This document shows positions 30,249 through 43,287 of a stretch of 64,000 nt of DNA, one piece after another. Location of the stretch: assembly GCA_037783415.1 (NCBI GenBank), contig JAZGTN010000064.1, positions 2,033,001-2,097,000 of the forward strand, given 5' to 3'. The notes beneath the pieces are model-generated. The model saw only the letters and a list, made by a program, of their open reading frames with translations. It was not told where the DNA came from and ran no database searches. Source of the DNA: Leptasterias polaris (taxonomy: Eukaryota; Echinodermata; Asteroidea; Forcipulatida; Asteriidae). Both the position numbers and the translations under genes were made by a program. Each line of letters begins with the position of its first letter. The stretch's first letter is position 1.

Positions 30249-31380
30249 GGCGATAATAATAATAATAATAACAGGATTTCTATAGCGCCATTCCATCAAG
30301 ATCATGGCGCTTAGTAGCAACAAGAGGTAATGAAAAACAAATACATTTTAAAGGGCTACTGGAAACAGGTGAGTTTTTAAGTTGTTTTTGAATGACGAAA
30401 CAGTGTCCAGTGATCTGATGTGAGAGGGTATATTGTTCCAAAGCTTAGGGCCAGCAGTTGCGAAGGCTTTGTCCGTGTAAGTGTTTTTTGGCCTAGGTTC
30501 TGACAGCAGCGTACCATCACGGCATGATCGAAGACCGGATCGACCAGATACGTGGAGCTGGATACAGCGATCAAGGTATTGTGGAGCTGTGTGATGGAGA
30601 CATTTGAAGATGAGGAGTGCGACCTTAAAGCGAATTCTTTGCCGGACGGGAAGCCAATGAAGTTTGGCAAGTAGCGGAGCCGCTGGTTCACGTCTGTCAA
30701 CGGCAAATAAAAGGCGTGCAGCACGGTTTTGTAGTCGCTGGAGTTTATCCAGATTGGATTCCGTAATACCAAAGAGTAGGGAGTTGCCATAATCCAGACG
30801 GGATAGAACTAGCGCACGAATTACTTGGTGACATGAATCAAAATCAAGGTATCTGCGAATTCGCGAAATGTTGCGAAGTTGAAAGTGGATGCTGCGGTTG
30901 AGGTTCAGAACATGTTTTGACATTGACATACTAGCATCAAAACAGATTCCCAGGTTGCGAACGGACAGCGATGGTGTTATGACAGTGTCCCCTATTGTCA
31001 GAGTGACAGGAGGCAAGTTTCGAAGCGTGTGTGTTGAAGCGGCGGCTATAAGAAATTCAGTTTTTGTGTCGTTCAGTTTGAGCATATTTTGGGTCATCCA
31101 TAGCTTCACATCTTGGATGCATGAAGACAAATTGTTCAGTGCAGATTGCATCGATTCCGGATCCTTGGGGTCAAATGTGGAATAAATTTGAGTGTCATCA
31201 GCATATATATGGAAACGAAGACCGTGTTTGCGAATTATTTCACCAATCGGCTTTATGTAGATGGTGAATAGCAATGGACCTAAAACAGAACCTTGTGGTA
31301 CCCCGCAGTCAAGTGTTTTTGTGTGTGAAAACTCGCCATCAATACACACACTGCATGTCCTATTGTAGAGGTAGCTACGA
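30249..31380 (-). pseudogene. 5'-truncated CR1/L2-like LINE, RT C-terminal half
   Basis: A 333-codon minus-strand frame (30348-31349) has RT motifs GVPQGSVLGPLLFTIYI and catalytic IYADDTQIY. The thumb (VRNLGICFDASMSM, LSRLDYGNSLLFG) and the conserved C-terminal LHWLPVRQRIRFK follow, then the stop. The 3' end carries (TTA)n at 30249-30270, as CR1/L2-type elements do. Everything upstream of the RT palm, including the AP endonuclease, is missing, so it is dead on arrival. The frame is still open, so it is not old. Confidence 0.88.
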
Positions 31381-31396
31381 AACCAGCACAGTATCT

Positions 31397-31731
31397 AGTA
31401 TAACTAGACATAATTTTTTGTTGGAAACAAAAAAGAGGTGTTCGGTGTGACCTCGTGTTTCAAAGAAATGTTATAAACATGTCTGTGTATTAAATATTGT
31501 GTACTTCTATAGAGTCTTTAGAATGGTGGTTCTAAAGATTTGACCAAACTTTTTGGATGTAACACATCCCAGCTTGAGTACATGCAAAGTTTCCATTTGA
31601 TCACCAAAGTTGTTCTGTACATATAGATCTTGTAAAACACTACCTTGGTGGTGACATAACATGAAAATCGATGACGTCGTGAAAACGTCACTCCACGTTA
31701 TATCCTTGTTGGACCTTCCAAGTCTCATGCA
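31397..31731. repeat. Direct repeat A, copy 1
   Basis: About 325 bp starting ACTAGACATAATTTTTTGTT, almost identical to 32570-32893 (differences seen at GTGTACTT/GTATACTT and CGTCACTCC/CGTAACTCC). The minus-strand ORF inside occurs in both copies and shows no known motif. Confidence 0.85.
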
Positions 31732-32569
31732 AAATGAAATTTGACTATAGCTTGCTTTGTACTGAAGATATGTACCAATTGGTCAATATTTCTAAAATTT
31801 GTTTTAAAAAATTGGATGACGTCATCAAGTCGTCACTCTAGCTTTAAGTAGTCAATATAACTGTCTATCAACATGCCAAGTTTCAACTCAGTCAAACTTG
31901 TGGTTTTGTAGATACACAGCTTCAAAAAGTAAACATTTAATGCGATACCACGTGACACATGATGACGTCATCAATCTAAAAATTCACACATATGTTGTCT
32001 GCATGAAGGTCATTATGTATACCAATTTTGAAACGATTATCATAAACTTCGCTACAGACATCTAGTAAAAGTGTATTTTTAATTGTTTTCAACCTGCCGC
32101 TAGAGGGCGCTCTTGACTTTTATGACGTCACTTGTCTTATTTTTTTAAACCAGACTCTTGCTTGACTATAACACCGTTTAAAAAACTTCAAAAAGTGTGC
32201 CACTTTTAAATTACGAGGCACTTCCTGTTTCTTCCTGTTTCGACCGGAAGTAGAGGTCATGTGAGGTCACGCACACGACAAAAAATAAAGACCTATATGA
32301 CCTAAGTATGATCCCGCATAAAACAACCGACGGCCTCTTAAATGTGATTTGTTACAGAATTTCAAAGATTAATTTATTTTTTTCTAAAAACCTTGTAATT
32401 TGACACCTGATGACGTCATCATGACGTAACTGAAACGGTTTCGTCTCCTAATGGTTATCTATCTACATGTAAAGTTTCAAGTTTATATGAGCTTGGGAAG
32501 TGTGCTTTTGTTAGCGGACAAGGGACGGCCAGAAGCAGAAGACGAAGTTAAAAAAAAAAAAAAAAACGA

Positions 32570-32893
32570 ACAACTAGACATAATTTTTTTTTGGAAACAA
32601 AAAAGAGGTGTTCGGTGTGACCTCGTGTTTCAAAGAAATGTTATAAACATGTCTGTGTATTAAATATTGTATACTTCTATAGAGTCTTTAGAATGGTGGT
32701 TCTAAAGATTTGACCAAACTTTTTGGATGTAACACATCCCAGCTTGAGTACATGCAAAGTTTCCATTTGATCACCAAAGTTGTTCTGTACATATAGATCT
32801 TGTAAAACACTACCTTGGTGGTGACATAACATGAAAATCGATGACGTCGTGAAAACGTAACTCCACGTTATATCCTTGTAGGACCTTCCAAGT
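32570..32893. repeat. Direct repeat A, copy 2
   Basis: Second near-identical copy, following (A)n at 32552-32567. The 840 bp between the copies matches 37010-37790. Confidence 0.85.
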
Positions 32894-34795
32894 TTTTGGA
32901 CAGCCATTGGATGGAAGTATAATGTTTCTTGATATGATCGGCTGGTTCCCTTTACTTGTTTTTATAATGATCACATATGAAATAATCGTGTACGATTTTT
33001 TCACAACAAAGATTACATGTTTAGAATGATAGAAAATAAGAATTAAGTATTTGACGGGCGCGGGCATCGATCTGCATGCTAGTTCCATGGTAGTCGCTTT
33101 GGAATCAAAACCCAATATTTTTGAATGATTATCCACTTGATTACAATCCTAAAGATGTTATTCAAAATAATAAATATAGCTGCCACACTTCCTGTGTATA
33201 CGAATGCAACAATTAAAAAGGCGTTATTTATCGACAGAATTGGACCTGAGTATTTCCCTTCTTTTCTCAGTCTTATTTGCAGGGAGAGAACAATATTAAT
33301 CGGTCAAAAACTAAAGTATAACAAGGCACTTCCTGTTTCGACCGGATGTAGAGGTAACGTAATGTCACGCACACAATACAAAAATAAAACCTAATTAAAA
33401 ATAATCATCTTTTGTTAAAGCCAAATTTGAAAACTGATGACGTCATTATGACGTTAGATAAGTTCTTATCGATACATTGGTATTTAGTTATGTGCTTTAA
33501 ATTGTAATTGAAAAACGAAGGTGAACTTACAAAACGTATTGTCAGCAAAAGAGTACAATATTTAGTTTATTTGAAAGGGCAGAGGGTCAATAATGTCCTT
33601 TCATACAGAGCAACATTAATTTTTCGAATTTCCCTTTCATCTTGGTTGCACATCTTAAAACGAGCGTTTGAATTACTAACAAGTACAACTATCATGTATG
33701 CCACTCACTGAAGTTTTTTATTTTTCAATGGATATTGATTCTTTATTTATTAATAAATCCGACTGTGCAAATCATGTTGACATTATTAAGTTACAATTCT
33801 TATAAGTTTTAACAGGTTTTCAAATACTGTGATTTGGCTTCTCATGTATCGGTGCATGATACTTTGATTGTTCAATACTGATTGATGATGTCGTTAAAAT
33901 AAGTCGAGCATAGTGTGATCTATTGGTTGCATTTTTTTTAATAGCTTGCTTGATTTTTAGACATTTGTCTTCATACAGAACGGTTTGTTAAATTTATAAA
34001 ATTGAAAGAAAAGACACTTGTTTTAAAAAATTATGCAAGATAAAGGCAAGTCATGAAGACGGCAGTTTTAGCTTCTCGTGAATTTTAACTAATTAAATAT
34101 TATTAATGAGTTAATAACTATTTCTACCTGTATGGTGCATCATACACTCGGCAAGGAATTAGGGAATGGAACACAACAATGATTATGAAATCTTTCACTG
34201 GAGACCATTCGAGTACTGGATGTGTTGTATATTCTGAAGATGAAAAAAACAATTATATACAAAGTATGACTCAAAGCAATGTAAGCCAAGCTGAAACTGC
34301 TCAATTTCATAACATTCAAGACTTACTAAAATTCAAGACTTACAAAATTTCATGATTATATAATAATAATAATAATAATTTATTGAATTTATATTGCGCT
34401 CAACAATACAACATATCAGAGTAAAGAAATTACGCCAGAAAAAATTAGTGGAAGGTGCACATCTTGTTTTTGATGGGAACAACTTATAAACGAAATCTTA
34501 TTAGGGGAAACTTTATCGAAGGGTTTTCAAATAATTATGTCATAATACAAAGTTGACGAAAAACATTCATCAGTCTGATCATTTTCTGACTATAGTGACA
34601 CAGCCAACAATCATACCAATCCCTCCATTGCCCAATTCTATCTCTTCGACGTTCATACTAAACGTTCCTTGGTTTTAAAACCATTTCACCAACGTCACCA
34701 CTTGATGATACAGGATAAACTTTATAACGTAATTGTGCATTAAATAAAAGAATCATTTTGAAAAGCATTGATGTTCACACAAAAACTTACCGTTT

Positions 34796-35033
34796 TAGTC
34801 CCGTGTAGCAACATGCCGTGAGGAGGGTCTGAAGCACCCTTCACGATCCGATGACACATCCTTCCTTCTCGGAGTGTGATCAAAACATAACCAATGTTCG
34901 TCCTTTTCTGCTTGCATTTTCTCACAAAATTAATAGTCATATGAAACACTGAAGTAGGTGGCCATCTCAGCGAAACTTCGTCTTTAATTCCATTTTGATC
35001 ATTAAGCAACGAGAAGGGCGAATAGGGGAACAA
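34796..35033 (-). CDS. Possible exon of an unknown gene, duplicated at 40196-40460
   Basis: A minus-strand open stretch encodes LRWPPTSVFHMTINFVRKCK then KRTNIGYVLITLREGR and ends at a consensus donor (AAAACG|GTAAGT). The paralogue at 40196-40460 keeps the donor (GTAAGC) and many residues but has an in-frame TGA and shifts. I do not recognise the family. It could also be chance within a repeat. Confidence 0.25.
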
Positions 35034-35060
35034 TTAGACGCTGAATATGAGCGGAATTCA

Positions 35061-36240
35061 CATCTATAATGTCAGTACGCCATTGATAAGTTGTAAGTAC
35101 GATACCTGTGGCGTGCAACTGTACACCAGCATGCAATACCACAGTACACAGTCTTCGTGGACTGCTCAATGTCTTCAATGTCTCAGTGTATTACACGTGG
35201 CGCGCCGGTGTGCTTCTGCGAGTTGATATCGTAGGACGCCCTGTATTCAGGGCGTCCCTAAAATCGAGGCAAATCTTTTACCTCTCTGCGCGTGATGTAA
35301 ACAGTCCCTAGATACAATTTTTGTGGTTTGACTTGCCAAGCAAAGAGTCTCCTCTCCTTTGACCAAAACTTAGAAACATGTAAGGCTCCACTGGTTAGTT
35401 GCACTTGTAAATGCAAAAAGTTGTGGTATTTTAGGCATTTCTGCAAGGTACAAAAATATGTCATACTGTCTGGGCCATAAAAAAAAAATTCCCACCGAAA
35501 AAGTTTCATCAAACACTTTTTCAATTCACAATTCACGATGATCAAATCATGTGACTGAACATTCTGCTGAGCATTCTGGGGGAAAAATACAGAGGCTTAA
35601 AGAAGCCACGTGCCTTATATCATTTTCTAATAGTCTGGATAATTTTTTTTTGTAACACTCTATCATTTTTGTTATTAATATTAAAATTTTAATATCAGCT
35701 TTGTGATTCGATTATCACTGTTTATTTATATGCTTTATTATAAATGTTAAGAAACATAAAAAGACACAAAACTAAATAAAAATAAGATTTGAAAGCCAAG
35801 AATTATTTACATTTTATTTTTTTATTTTTTTTTATTTTAAGTTTTTGAAAAATACCATGGTTATTTTTTAAACTAAATAAAAAATATGTTGAATAAAAGG
35901 AAGAAAACTGCTGGCTATAGAGTCATACACTAAGTCTCACAGAACACTTGTAGTCACTGCAGATGTTTCTTCCACATATGGCTTCACCCGGACACCATAC
36001 TTTCTTGTTTGCATCGAAAACAGGTCAAACTCAAAACAAATGGGACGCTATTGAAGTCATCGAAGATCGGTGCGTGGTGTGAAAGTTTCAATGTCCATCA
36101 CGTTTTAATATATGTTTGCATATTTCTTATAAACAAAGGAAGGTAATTAGGGCATCAGTTGATTATGGAATATTTTTAAAAAAAATTCAATTCAAAGAAA
36201 AAGGCATACTACATCGAAAACCGGACAGGGGAGGATACAT
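35061..36240. other. Intergenic AT-rich stretch
   Basis: Long A/T runs around 35640-35900. Short ORFs at 35108 and 35258 have no family features. Nothing assigned. Confidence 0.5.
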
Positions 36241-39200
36241 TGGTTTTTGGACGGCCATTGAATGGAAGTATAATGTTTCTTAATATGATCGGCTGGTTCC
36301 CTTTATGATCACATGAAATAATCGTGTACGATTTTTTTCACAACAATGCTTACATGTTTAGAATGATAGAACATAAGAATCAAGTGTTTGACGGGCGCGG
36401 GCATCGATCTGCATGCTAGTTTCCATGGTAGTCGCTTTGGAATCAAAACCCATTATTTTTGAATGATTATCCACTTGATTACAAGCCTAAAGATGTTATT
36501 CAAAATAATAAATGAAGTTGCCACCATTCCTGTGTCTATGAATGCAACAAAACATCAGCAGCTAGCTCGTGACCGTAGTTTTTATCTAGCGCCCTCTGTG
36601 TAAAGGCCGCGCTGATGTTTACACATCCCAGCATAAATACTGACTTGCAAAGTTTAAGCTTGATGCCAAAGTTGTTCTGTACGTATTAGATCTTGTAAAA
36701 CACTACCTTGGTGGTAATATAACTTGAAAATTGATGACGTCATGCAGACGTCATCACTTCATATTTTATAAATTCATTACCTTTCAAGTTTCAAAAGCCT
36801 AGCATTTGTTTGTTAACGAGGTTTGCATGGACGGCTGTTTTAGAGACTAACAAAGCGTGTTGTCAAAAGCAGGTTGCGCGAACCTTGAACAGAGACTAGA
36901 CCACAAGCTTGTTTATTGGACTTTGAACCTTGTGGTTGATTTTTCCCACCGGTTCAGATCACGTAGTGTGAGTGTATCCCGTGGTTTAACAGCGGGTCAA
37001 TAAATACCCGTAATAATTGGTCAATATTTCAAATATTTGTATAAAAAAAAGGAATGACGTCATCATGTTGTTTCTTTAGATTTACATAGTCAATAAAACT
37101 GCCTATCAACATGCCAAGTTTCAACTCAGTCAAACTTGTGGTTTTGTAGATACACAGCTTCAAAAAGTAAACCTTTAATGCGATACCACGTGACACATGA
37201 TGACGTCATCAATCTAAAATTCACACATATGTTGTCTGCAAGAAGGTCATTATGTATACCAATTTTGAAACGATTATCATAAACTTCGCCACAGACATCT
37301 AGTAAAAGTGTATTTTTAATTGTTTTCAACCTGCCGCTAGAGGGCGCTCTTGACTTTTATGACGTCACTTGTCTTATTTTTTTAAACCAGACTCTTGCTC
37401 GACTATAACACCGTTAAAAAAAACTTCAAAAAGTGTGCCACTTTTAAATTACAAGGCACTTCCTGTTCCTTCCTGTTTCGACCGGAAGTAGAGGTCAAGT
37501 CATGTCACTCAAAAAAAAAAAAATGAAGACCCATATTACCTCTATATAATCCCGCAAAAAGTAACCGACGGTCTCTTCATCTTGATTTGATATGGATTTT
37601 CAAAGATTAAATTTTTTAATTTTAAAAACCTTGTAACTTGACACCTGATGACGTCATCATGACGTAAATCAAACGGTTTCGTCTCCTAATGGTTATCTAA
37701 CTATGGTAAAAATTTCAAGTTTATATAAGCTTGGGAAGTGTGCTTTTGTTAGCGGACAAGGGACGGAGAGAAGAAGAAGAATAAGAAGTAAAACTAGACT
37801 TAACGTGTTTGTGACAACAAACACTAGGTGTTCGGGTATCGCTGGTGGGCTCACTGCTGTTTTAATGCGTAAGCTATATCATTGAATCGCTGAAAACAAT
37901 CCTGATAGCTTTTGAAATATTAGAGAAAGTAAAGTATTAATAGGTTACACAAGAAATAAAGGGCTGCTAAAAATTGTATAAATTTTATAAATAACAACCT
38001 TCTGAATAGGAAAGCTATAATATTCATATTTAAACATTATGATAGATCAAGACACGGGCAACATTTGAAAAGTTAACGCCAAAATCACATGACCTTTACT
38101 TCCGGTCGTACCGGAAGGTCAAAGTTTGCCTTTGTGCAATTCTTAACAAAAAAACATTTCCTGGCAAAATTCTTAACTTCTGTTTGTCTGATCAACTTCA
38201 AATTTACACCATGTTAGAACCTTGATGAAACCTCCATCAAGTTAGTGTGACGTCATGATGACGTCATCAGGTGTTGAAATACAGTAAATCAAAATTGTAT
38301 ATTTCAAAAAATCATAACTTAATAATTACTGAATGGATTGCTTCAATCAATACATCATCGGACAGGCCTTTAAAAACTCAACAAATGCTACACAAAGAGT
38401 TACCCCGTTTGTTCTTAACTTCACGCTCAAAATGTAAGTTGAACATTACGCAGCAGAAGCAAAGGGCTGGTCGTTCCGCTCCATTGACCACGTGCAAGCT
38501 TGCATGTACATGTAAACTGTACACACACTGCGCCATTGATCTTAAGGTTCAAAGTCCACGAAGACTGTGCATTGCTGGCCCACATGTATATTGTACATGT
38601 ACTGAAGCGTACAGTAAAGTTGATGCGTTATCCATGGTGGCGCTATACCAAGTTAATGGTCCTTTGTTACTGCACTCGTCGATAAATGCAACCATCCTTC
38701 GGAAATCTACGTTGTTCGACGGTGGTCCAATGAATAGCTCATTGCATAACCTTCGTGTTAGCCTTTTGTTGGCTTCGTGGTAAATATCAACTGAACGAGT
38801 GTATTTTGCTGAACTGTTTTGGTGATTTGAATAACTTTTGATAACTGAGAAAATGCAATCGGAAAAAGGTCAACATAAATTTGACTCTGATCAACAACGG
38901 TTTTTATGCGAATCTAACTTTTAGATCCTGTTGAATACTTCAAAGAAATACAATGTGACTAGCAAAATAAATTCAACATAAATTGCACATCGTGTAAACA
39001 GTAGGTTCTTATGCCCTTTTCATAATCATGACAAATGATGTTGCTTCACACATAAGGTAGCAAGCATGCGTAGTTTGATAACATTTATTTTTGAATTGTT
39101 AGTGATAGTCTTTTAATTTATCAGTTAAGCATGTTAAGTTTGTGACTATTTACATGAAAATTGTTATACATGTGTATCTAAACTACTTTATGGAGACTCA

Positions 39201-40500
39201 TATACAGCAACGATATCACTTTCCCCCGTGTACACTAAAAGTATAAAAGTAATAGGTTTGCAAACCCCTTTTTTTGGAAAATTAAAAAACTTTCAATATA
39301 AATCTGCTTACGCATTTTAGTAACATAACAGTGCCCCATACCCGAACACCTAGTGTTTGTTCTCACAAACACTAAATCTCTAGTTGGATATTGATTTTCC
39401 TACAGAACAGTTTGTTAATTTTTAGACTATTGAAAGGGCACTTGTTTTAAATCATAATGCAAAACGAAGGCAAATCATGAAGACGGCAAATCTAAGCCTC
39501 TCTTGAATTTTGACTTATAACATAATGATTTATAAGTTCTATTTCTACCTGTATGGTGCATCATACAGGAAATGAAGAATGCAACACAACAACACGTGGA
39601 AAATCTGTCACTGGATCCAAGACCATGCCGGTGGATGTGCTGTATTCTGAAGAAGAAAAAAACAATATTACAAAATAAACAAAGTATGACTCTAGGAAAA
39701 TTAAGTCAAGCTGAAACTGTTAAAATAAACAAAAATCAAGACTTAAAACGTTTCATATTTATATAATAATACTACTAATTTATTTAATTTATATTGCGCT
39801 CTCTCAATGACCAACCTGTTCAAAGGGGGGGGGGTCAAAACAGTAACAACATTCAAACTTAGGAAATTGCACAAGAAAAGGTTAGTGGAAGGTGCACATA
39901 TTGTTTTGGAAGTGAACAACTTATAAACAAAACCTACTTTACTTAACACAAACGTCATCAAAGTTGCCGACAAACATTCTTCAGTCGGACCATTTTCTGA
40001 CTTTAGTGACACAGCCATCAATCATACCAATCCCCCAATTCTACTCCTCGACGATCACACTATAAAACGTTCTTTAGTTTTAAAAACATCACCAACGCCA
40101 CCACTTGATGATAAAAGATAAACTTTATAACATAACTGTGCATTAAATAAATACTCATTTTGAAAAGCAATGATTTTCACACAAAGCTTACCGTTTTATC
40201 ACCGTGTGGCACCGATATAGCATCGATAAACACTGCCGTGGACGCCGTCCGAAACACCCATTCATGAGCTGATGTCAAGTCTCTGCTTCTCGGTGTTTGA
40301 TAAACACATAACCAATGTTCGTCTTTTTCTGCTTGCATTTTCTCAAACAATTACAAGTCATACGAATCACTGAAGCAGGTGGTCATCTCAGTGAAACTTC
40401 GTCTTCAATTCCATATTGATCATTAAGCCATGAGAAGGGCGAATAGGGGAACAATTAGACGCTGAATATAAGCGGTATTTAGATCTATAATCTTAATAGT
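36241..40500. repeat. Duplicated block with GATGACGTCATC motifs, copy 2 (rearranged)
   Basis: Contains the same sub-blocks as 31732-35060 in a different order, interrupted by the TIR element at 37794-39383. Confidence 0.75.
37794..39383. mobile_element. 1.6-kb TIR element with GGTGTTCGGGTA ends
   Basis: Left CTAGACTTAACGTG...ACACTAGGTGTTCGGGTA and right TACCCGAACACCTAGTGTTT...CTCTAG are inverse complements over about 50 bp. Each contains its own small hairpin (GTGTTTGTGACAACAAACAC). The interior has no transposase. No TSD was identified. Confidence 0.65.
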
Positions 40501-41580
40501 ACGCCATTGATAATCTTGAACTACGTTGAATGTACATACGGTAAAGGCGCTTCGCCGCTCGCGCTGGTCTTTTTTCGTGCGTGATATCCGGGCCGGGGGT
40601 GCCGCGGTGCGCCTTGACTAAAGGCTAGCTTCCCGCCACATGAAACAACAATGACGACACTGAACTGCAGCTTGCATCAGTTTCAACGTTATGTGTACAT
40701 AATGCTTTGTCAATCAAAGCGGGGGGGGGGGGGTACGAGTGGGTAGGTGCGCTTCATTGTCCGGTTTTGACCATATATTAAGGTCAAAATGTTGTCATGT
40801 CTGTGTTCAGAAGTTTGAGCACGACTAACGTTCTACACCCCGATACAAAAATTATGCTGAAATGATCAGTAGTTTTAAAGATATATATCAGATAGGATAA
40901 TAAGAAATTTTCAACTTCCGATTTTAACCGGAAGTAAGTTCAAATGTTGGACGGGTTCTGTGTAGCGTTTGTCGAACTTTAAATGAGCTATCCGATGATG
41001 TGTAGATTATAAAAAACAAACAAATGGTTCATGAGTTATGCTTTTTACAAATATTAAACTTTGATTTATTATAATTCGATGCCCGATGACGTCATCATGA
41101 CGTAAATAGGTTTGTGTCGTCTTGATAGTGAGGTTCAACTATCTGTTGAGTTTCATTGTTCAATTCAATCTCAATCTTGAGTTATTCCGTAGATAAGCTC
41201 GAAAGTGTTTTTTTGAAGGAAAAAACGAAGGCGAACTTCGACCTAGTGTAACGACCCGGAAGTTAAGGTCATGTGAATTTGGCGTTAACTTTTCAAATGT
41301 TGCCCGTGTCTTGATCTATCATATGCCCAAATATGAATACTGTAGCTGTAATATTCAGAGACATACAGGCATTGGCATGAGGGCACTTTTCGAGCTAAAA
41401 TGGCTTGTAACTTGACACCTGATGACGTAATCGTGACGTCACAACTTACTCGGCTTCTCCTAGTTATGTTCTAACTTCACATGAAGTTTCAAGTTGATCA
41501 AAGATTCGGAAGTATGCGTTTGCTTGCGGACAAAGCTCGCTGAGAAGAATAAGCAAAACAAAGAAGAAAAAAAAAAAAAA
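40501..41580. other. Intergenic; divergent member of the GATGACGTCATC family
   Basis: GATGACGTCATCATGACGTA at 41085, AACCGGAAGTAAG at 40927, GACCCGGAAGTTAAGG at 41256, and an A-rich run at 41566-41585. A G run lies at 40721-40732. No gene. Confidence 0.5.
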
Positions 41581-41602
41581 AAAAACCGAACAATAACAAA
41601 GA

Positions 41603-41737
41603 GTTGTTCGGTCTGTGGACCGAACACCTAAAAAAAAAAAAAAAAACGAACAATAACAAGAGGTGTTCGGAGCTACGCTCCGCTCCGAACACCTAATAAC
41701 AAGAGGTGTTCGGAGCTACGCTCCGCTCCGAACACCT
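41603..41737. repeat. Three GGTGTTCGG hairpins in tandem
   Basis: Hairpins at 41603-41629, 41661-41694 and 41704-41737, separated by (A)n and CGAACAATAACAA. Outer arms GTGTTCGG/CCGAACAC are constant. The inner stem is TC/GA in the first and AGC/GCT in the others. Confidence 0.8.
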
Positions 41738-41809
41738 AATAAACTATCAATAGATAACGGAGAAGTCTGTTAAGTTTACTATAGGCCTACTTGGACCGTT
41801 CTTTAATTC

Positions 41810-42185
41810 TCGAACCCCTGACCTTTAGCATTCTAACACACATCAGTGTAGGGCAAAACCGGTCATAACGTTTGTTTATCTCCCATGCAATTATTACACA
41901 TGCTAAAATGGAGTCAACGAATTGCATCTCTTTGGAACTCCTTCATCCTACAATCTAGACTGTTTCAAGTGGAATAACAACTTCTCATGCTTTCAGCTCC
42001 ACTGAGTTATTTCCATCTTAAATATTTTCTTCTTGCTAAAGCCCCTTACCAAGAGTGCCTAAAACCTTTGTTTGGGGCGAACTTGCAGGAAATAACTCTT
42101 ACACTCAAGAGGCTTCCCCCCCCCCCCCCCCCCCCCGTATCATTAAATTGCTGTTCAACTAGTGCAGCACTGCTCGCCATAATAT
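41810..42185 (+). repeat. Dispersed repeat, copy 2
   Basis: Collinear with 28780-29230, including the tRNA-like box TCTCGAACCCCTGACC and the CACTGCTCGCCATA end. A C run lies at 42116-42137. Confidence 0.65.
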
Positions 42186-42239
42186 TGTAATCAGTGTGAT
42201 AAACACAAATATTCCTCTAAATTGCGTGGTTTTCCTTTT

Positions 42240-42323
42240 ACTTCGTGAACTAACACGGTCCGCCATTTTGTGGAGTCGAAAATGTTGTTCTACAAAATTG
42301 CGGACCGTGTTAGGTCACGAAGT
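42240..42323. mobile_element. 84-bp hairpin MITE
   Basis: ACTTCGTGAACTAACACGG... and ...CCGTGTTAGGTCACGAAGT are inverse complements with a roughly 30-base arm. Non-coding. Confidence 0.65.
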
Positions 42324-42925
42324 TGCTTATTTTGAAAATGGCGCAAATTTAACGTCCAAAGGTTTGCATGATTGGAAAAATATTAGTTGATCTTATGAAT
42401 GGGAAGGGTCCTTTTGTGTCACTGGCACATTGGTTTCAATCAGTAAGTTTGAACTGTGATAAAATTGACAACAATATCTAAAAATAAATGCCTGTGCATA
42501 AATAAATCAAACTTAGGCCATAATTGGAGCTTAGATTGTTTTGTTTTTGTTTTTGTTGGGGGGGGGGGGTATTTGTTCTTTTACTGAGAATTTTTAAGTT
42601 TAATGGGAGGTGTTGTGGTTATTATCCAATTTTTTTTAAGGATTCTAAATGTTTTGTGTATTTTTGTATACTTTATCAATTATACAGAATAGTTTGCTAT
42701 GGAACTTCTGTTTAGTGGCGGTACCCTTGTAATTCTTTGCGTATTTCGACTTGACGCTCACAATTGACGTCATCGCAGAAACCCTGCGTTTCTAGTCCAG
42801 TTTCTTGACTGGCTACAAACAGTAAATTTGTACTTCCCAAAACCCTTAGATAAGTATCGAAAATGTTGTTTCTTAATTGCAGAATTGTTTTAATATTAAA
42901 ATGGTTATTTTTGTGTTTTTTAGTT

Positions 42926-43287
42926 TTAAAGGGACGGTATACGTTTGGTAATCACCCTTAAAAGTAATGGCAATAAAATTGTATTGGTTAGAAGTACTGC
43001 AGCTTTCGATGGTAAAAAGCAATAAGAGAAACATATCACTTCGAAGTAATTTGGCTATATAAAAAGATATCAGTTGTTATGCCCCAAAAAGAGAGACGTT
43101 ACTGACATAAACGTTTCTCAGTTTGTGTATTCCTATTAGGGATTATTCTTCCTGCGTGGACATATTCGCTCCGGATTTTCGTCGATAGGCCTATATCTCA
43201 AAAACGTGACCAGGTTAGCTTTATTGTTTACATCTATTAAAACTATCGAACGGTTCCAAATACCAAAGTGGTATACTTTGCCTTTAA
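42926..43287. mobile_element. TTAA-flanked MITE, 354 bp (Kolobok-like)
   Basis: TTAA-AGGGACGGTATACG at the left and AGTATACTTTGCCT-TTAA at the right (42926-42929 and 43284-43287). TIRs are imperfect. Same tip style as the MITE at 59989-60357. Confidence 0.7.

Larger units (their letters stand above)
31732..35060. repeat. Duplicated block with GATGACGTCATC motifs, copy 1
   Basis: Sub-blocks 31760-32560, 32893-33460 and 33960-35060 match 37010-37790, 36241-36560 and 39395-40475. Frequent GATGACGTCATNATGACGT words and ACCGGAAGT words mark the family. No gene is recognised. Confidence 0.75.

Noticed and set aside
31397..32893. Direct repeats A as LTRs of a small retroelement
   Set aside because: No TG...CA ends, PBS or polypurine tract; the middle is the dispersed GATGACGTCATC repeat.
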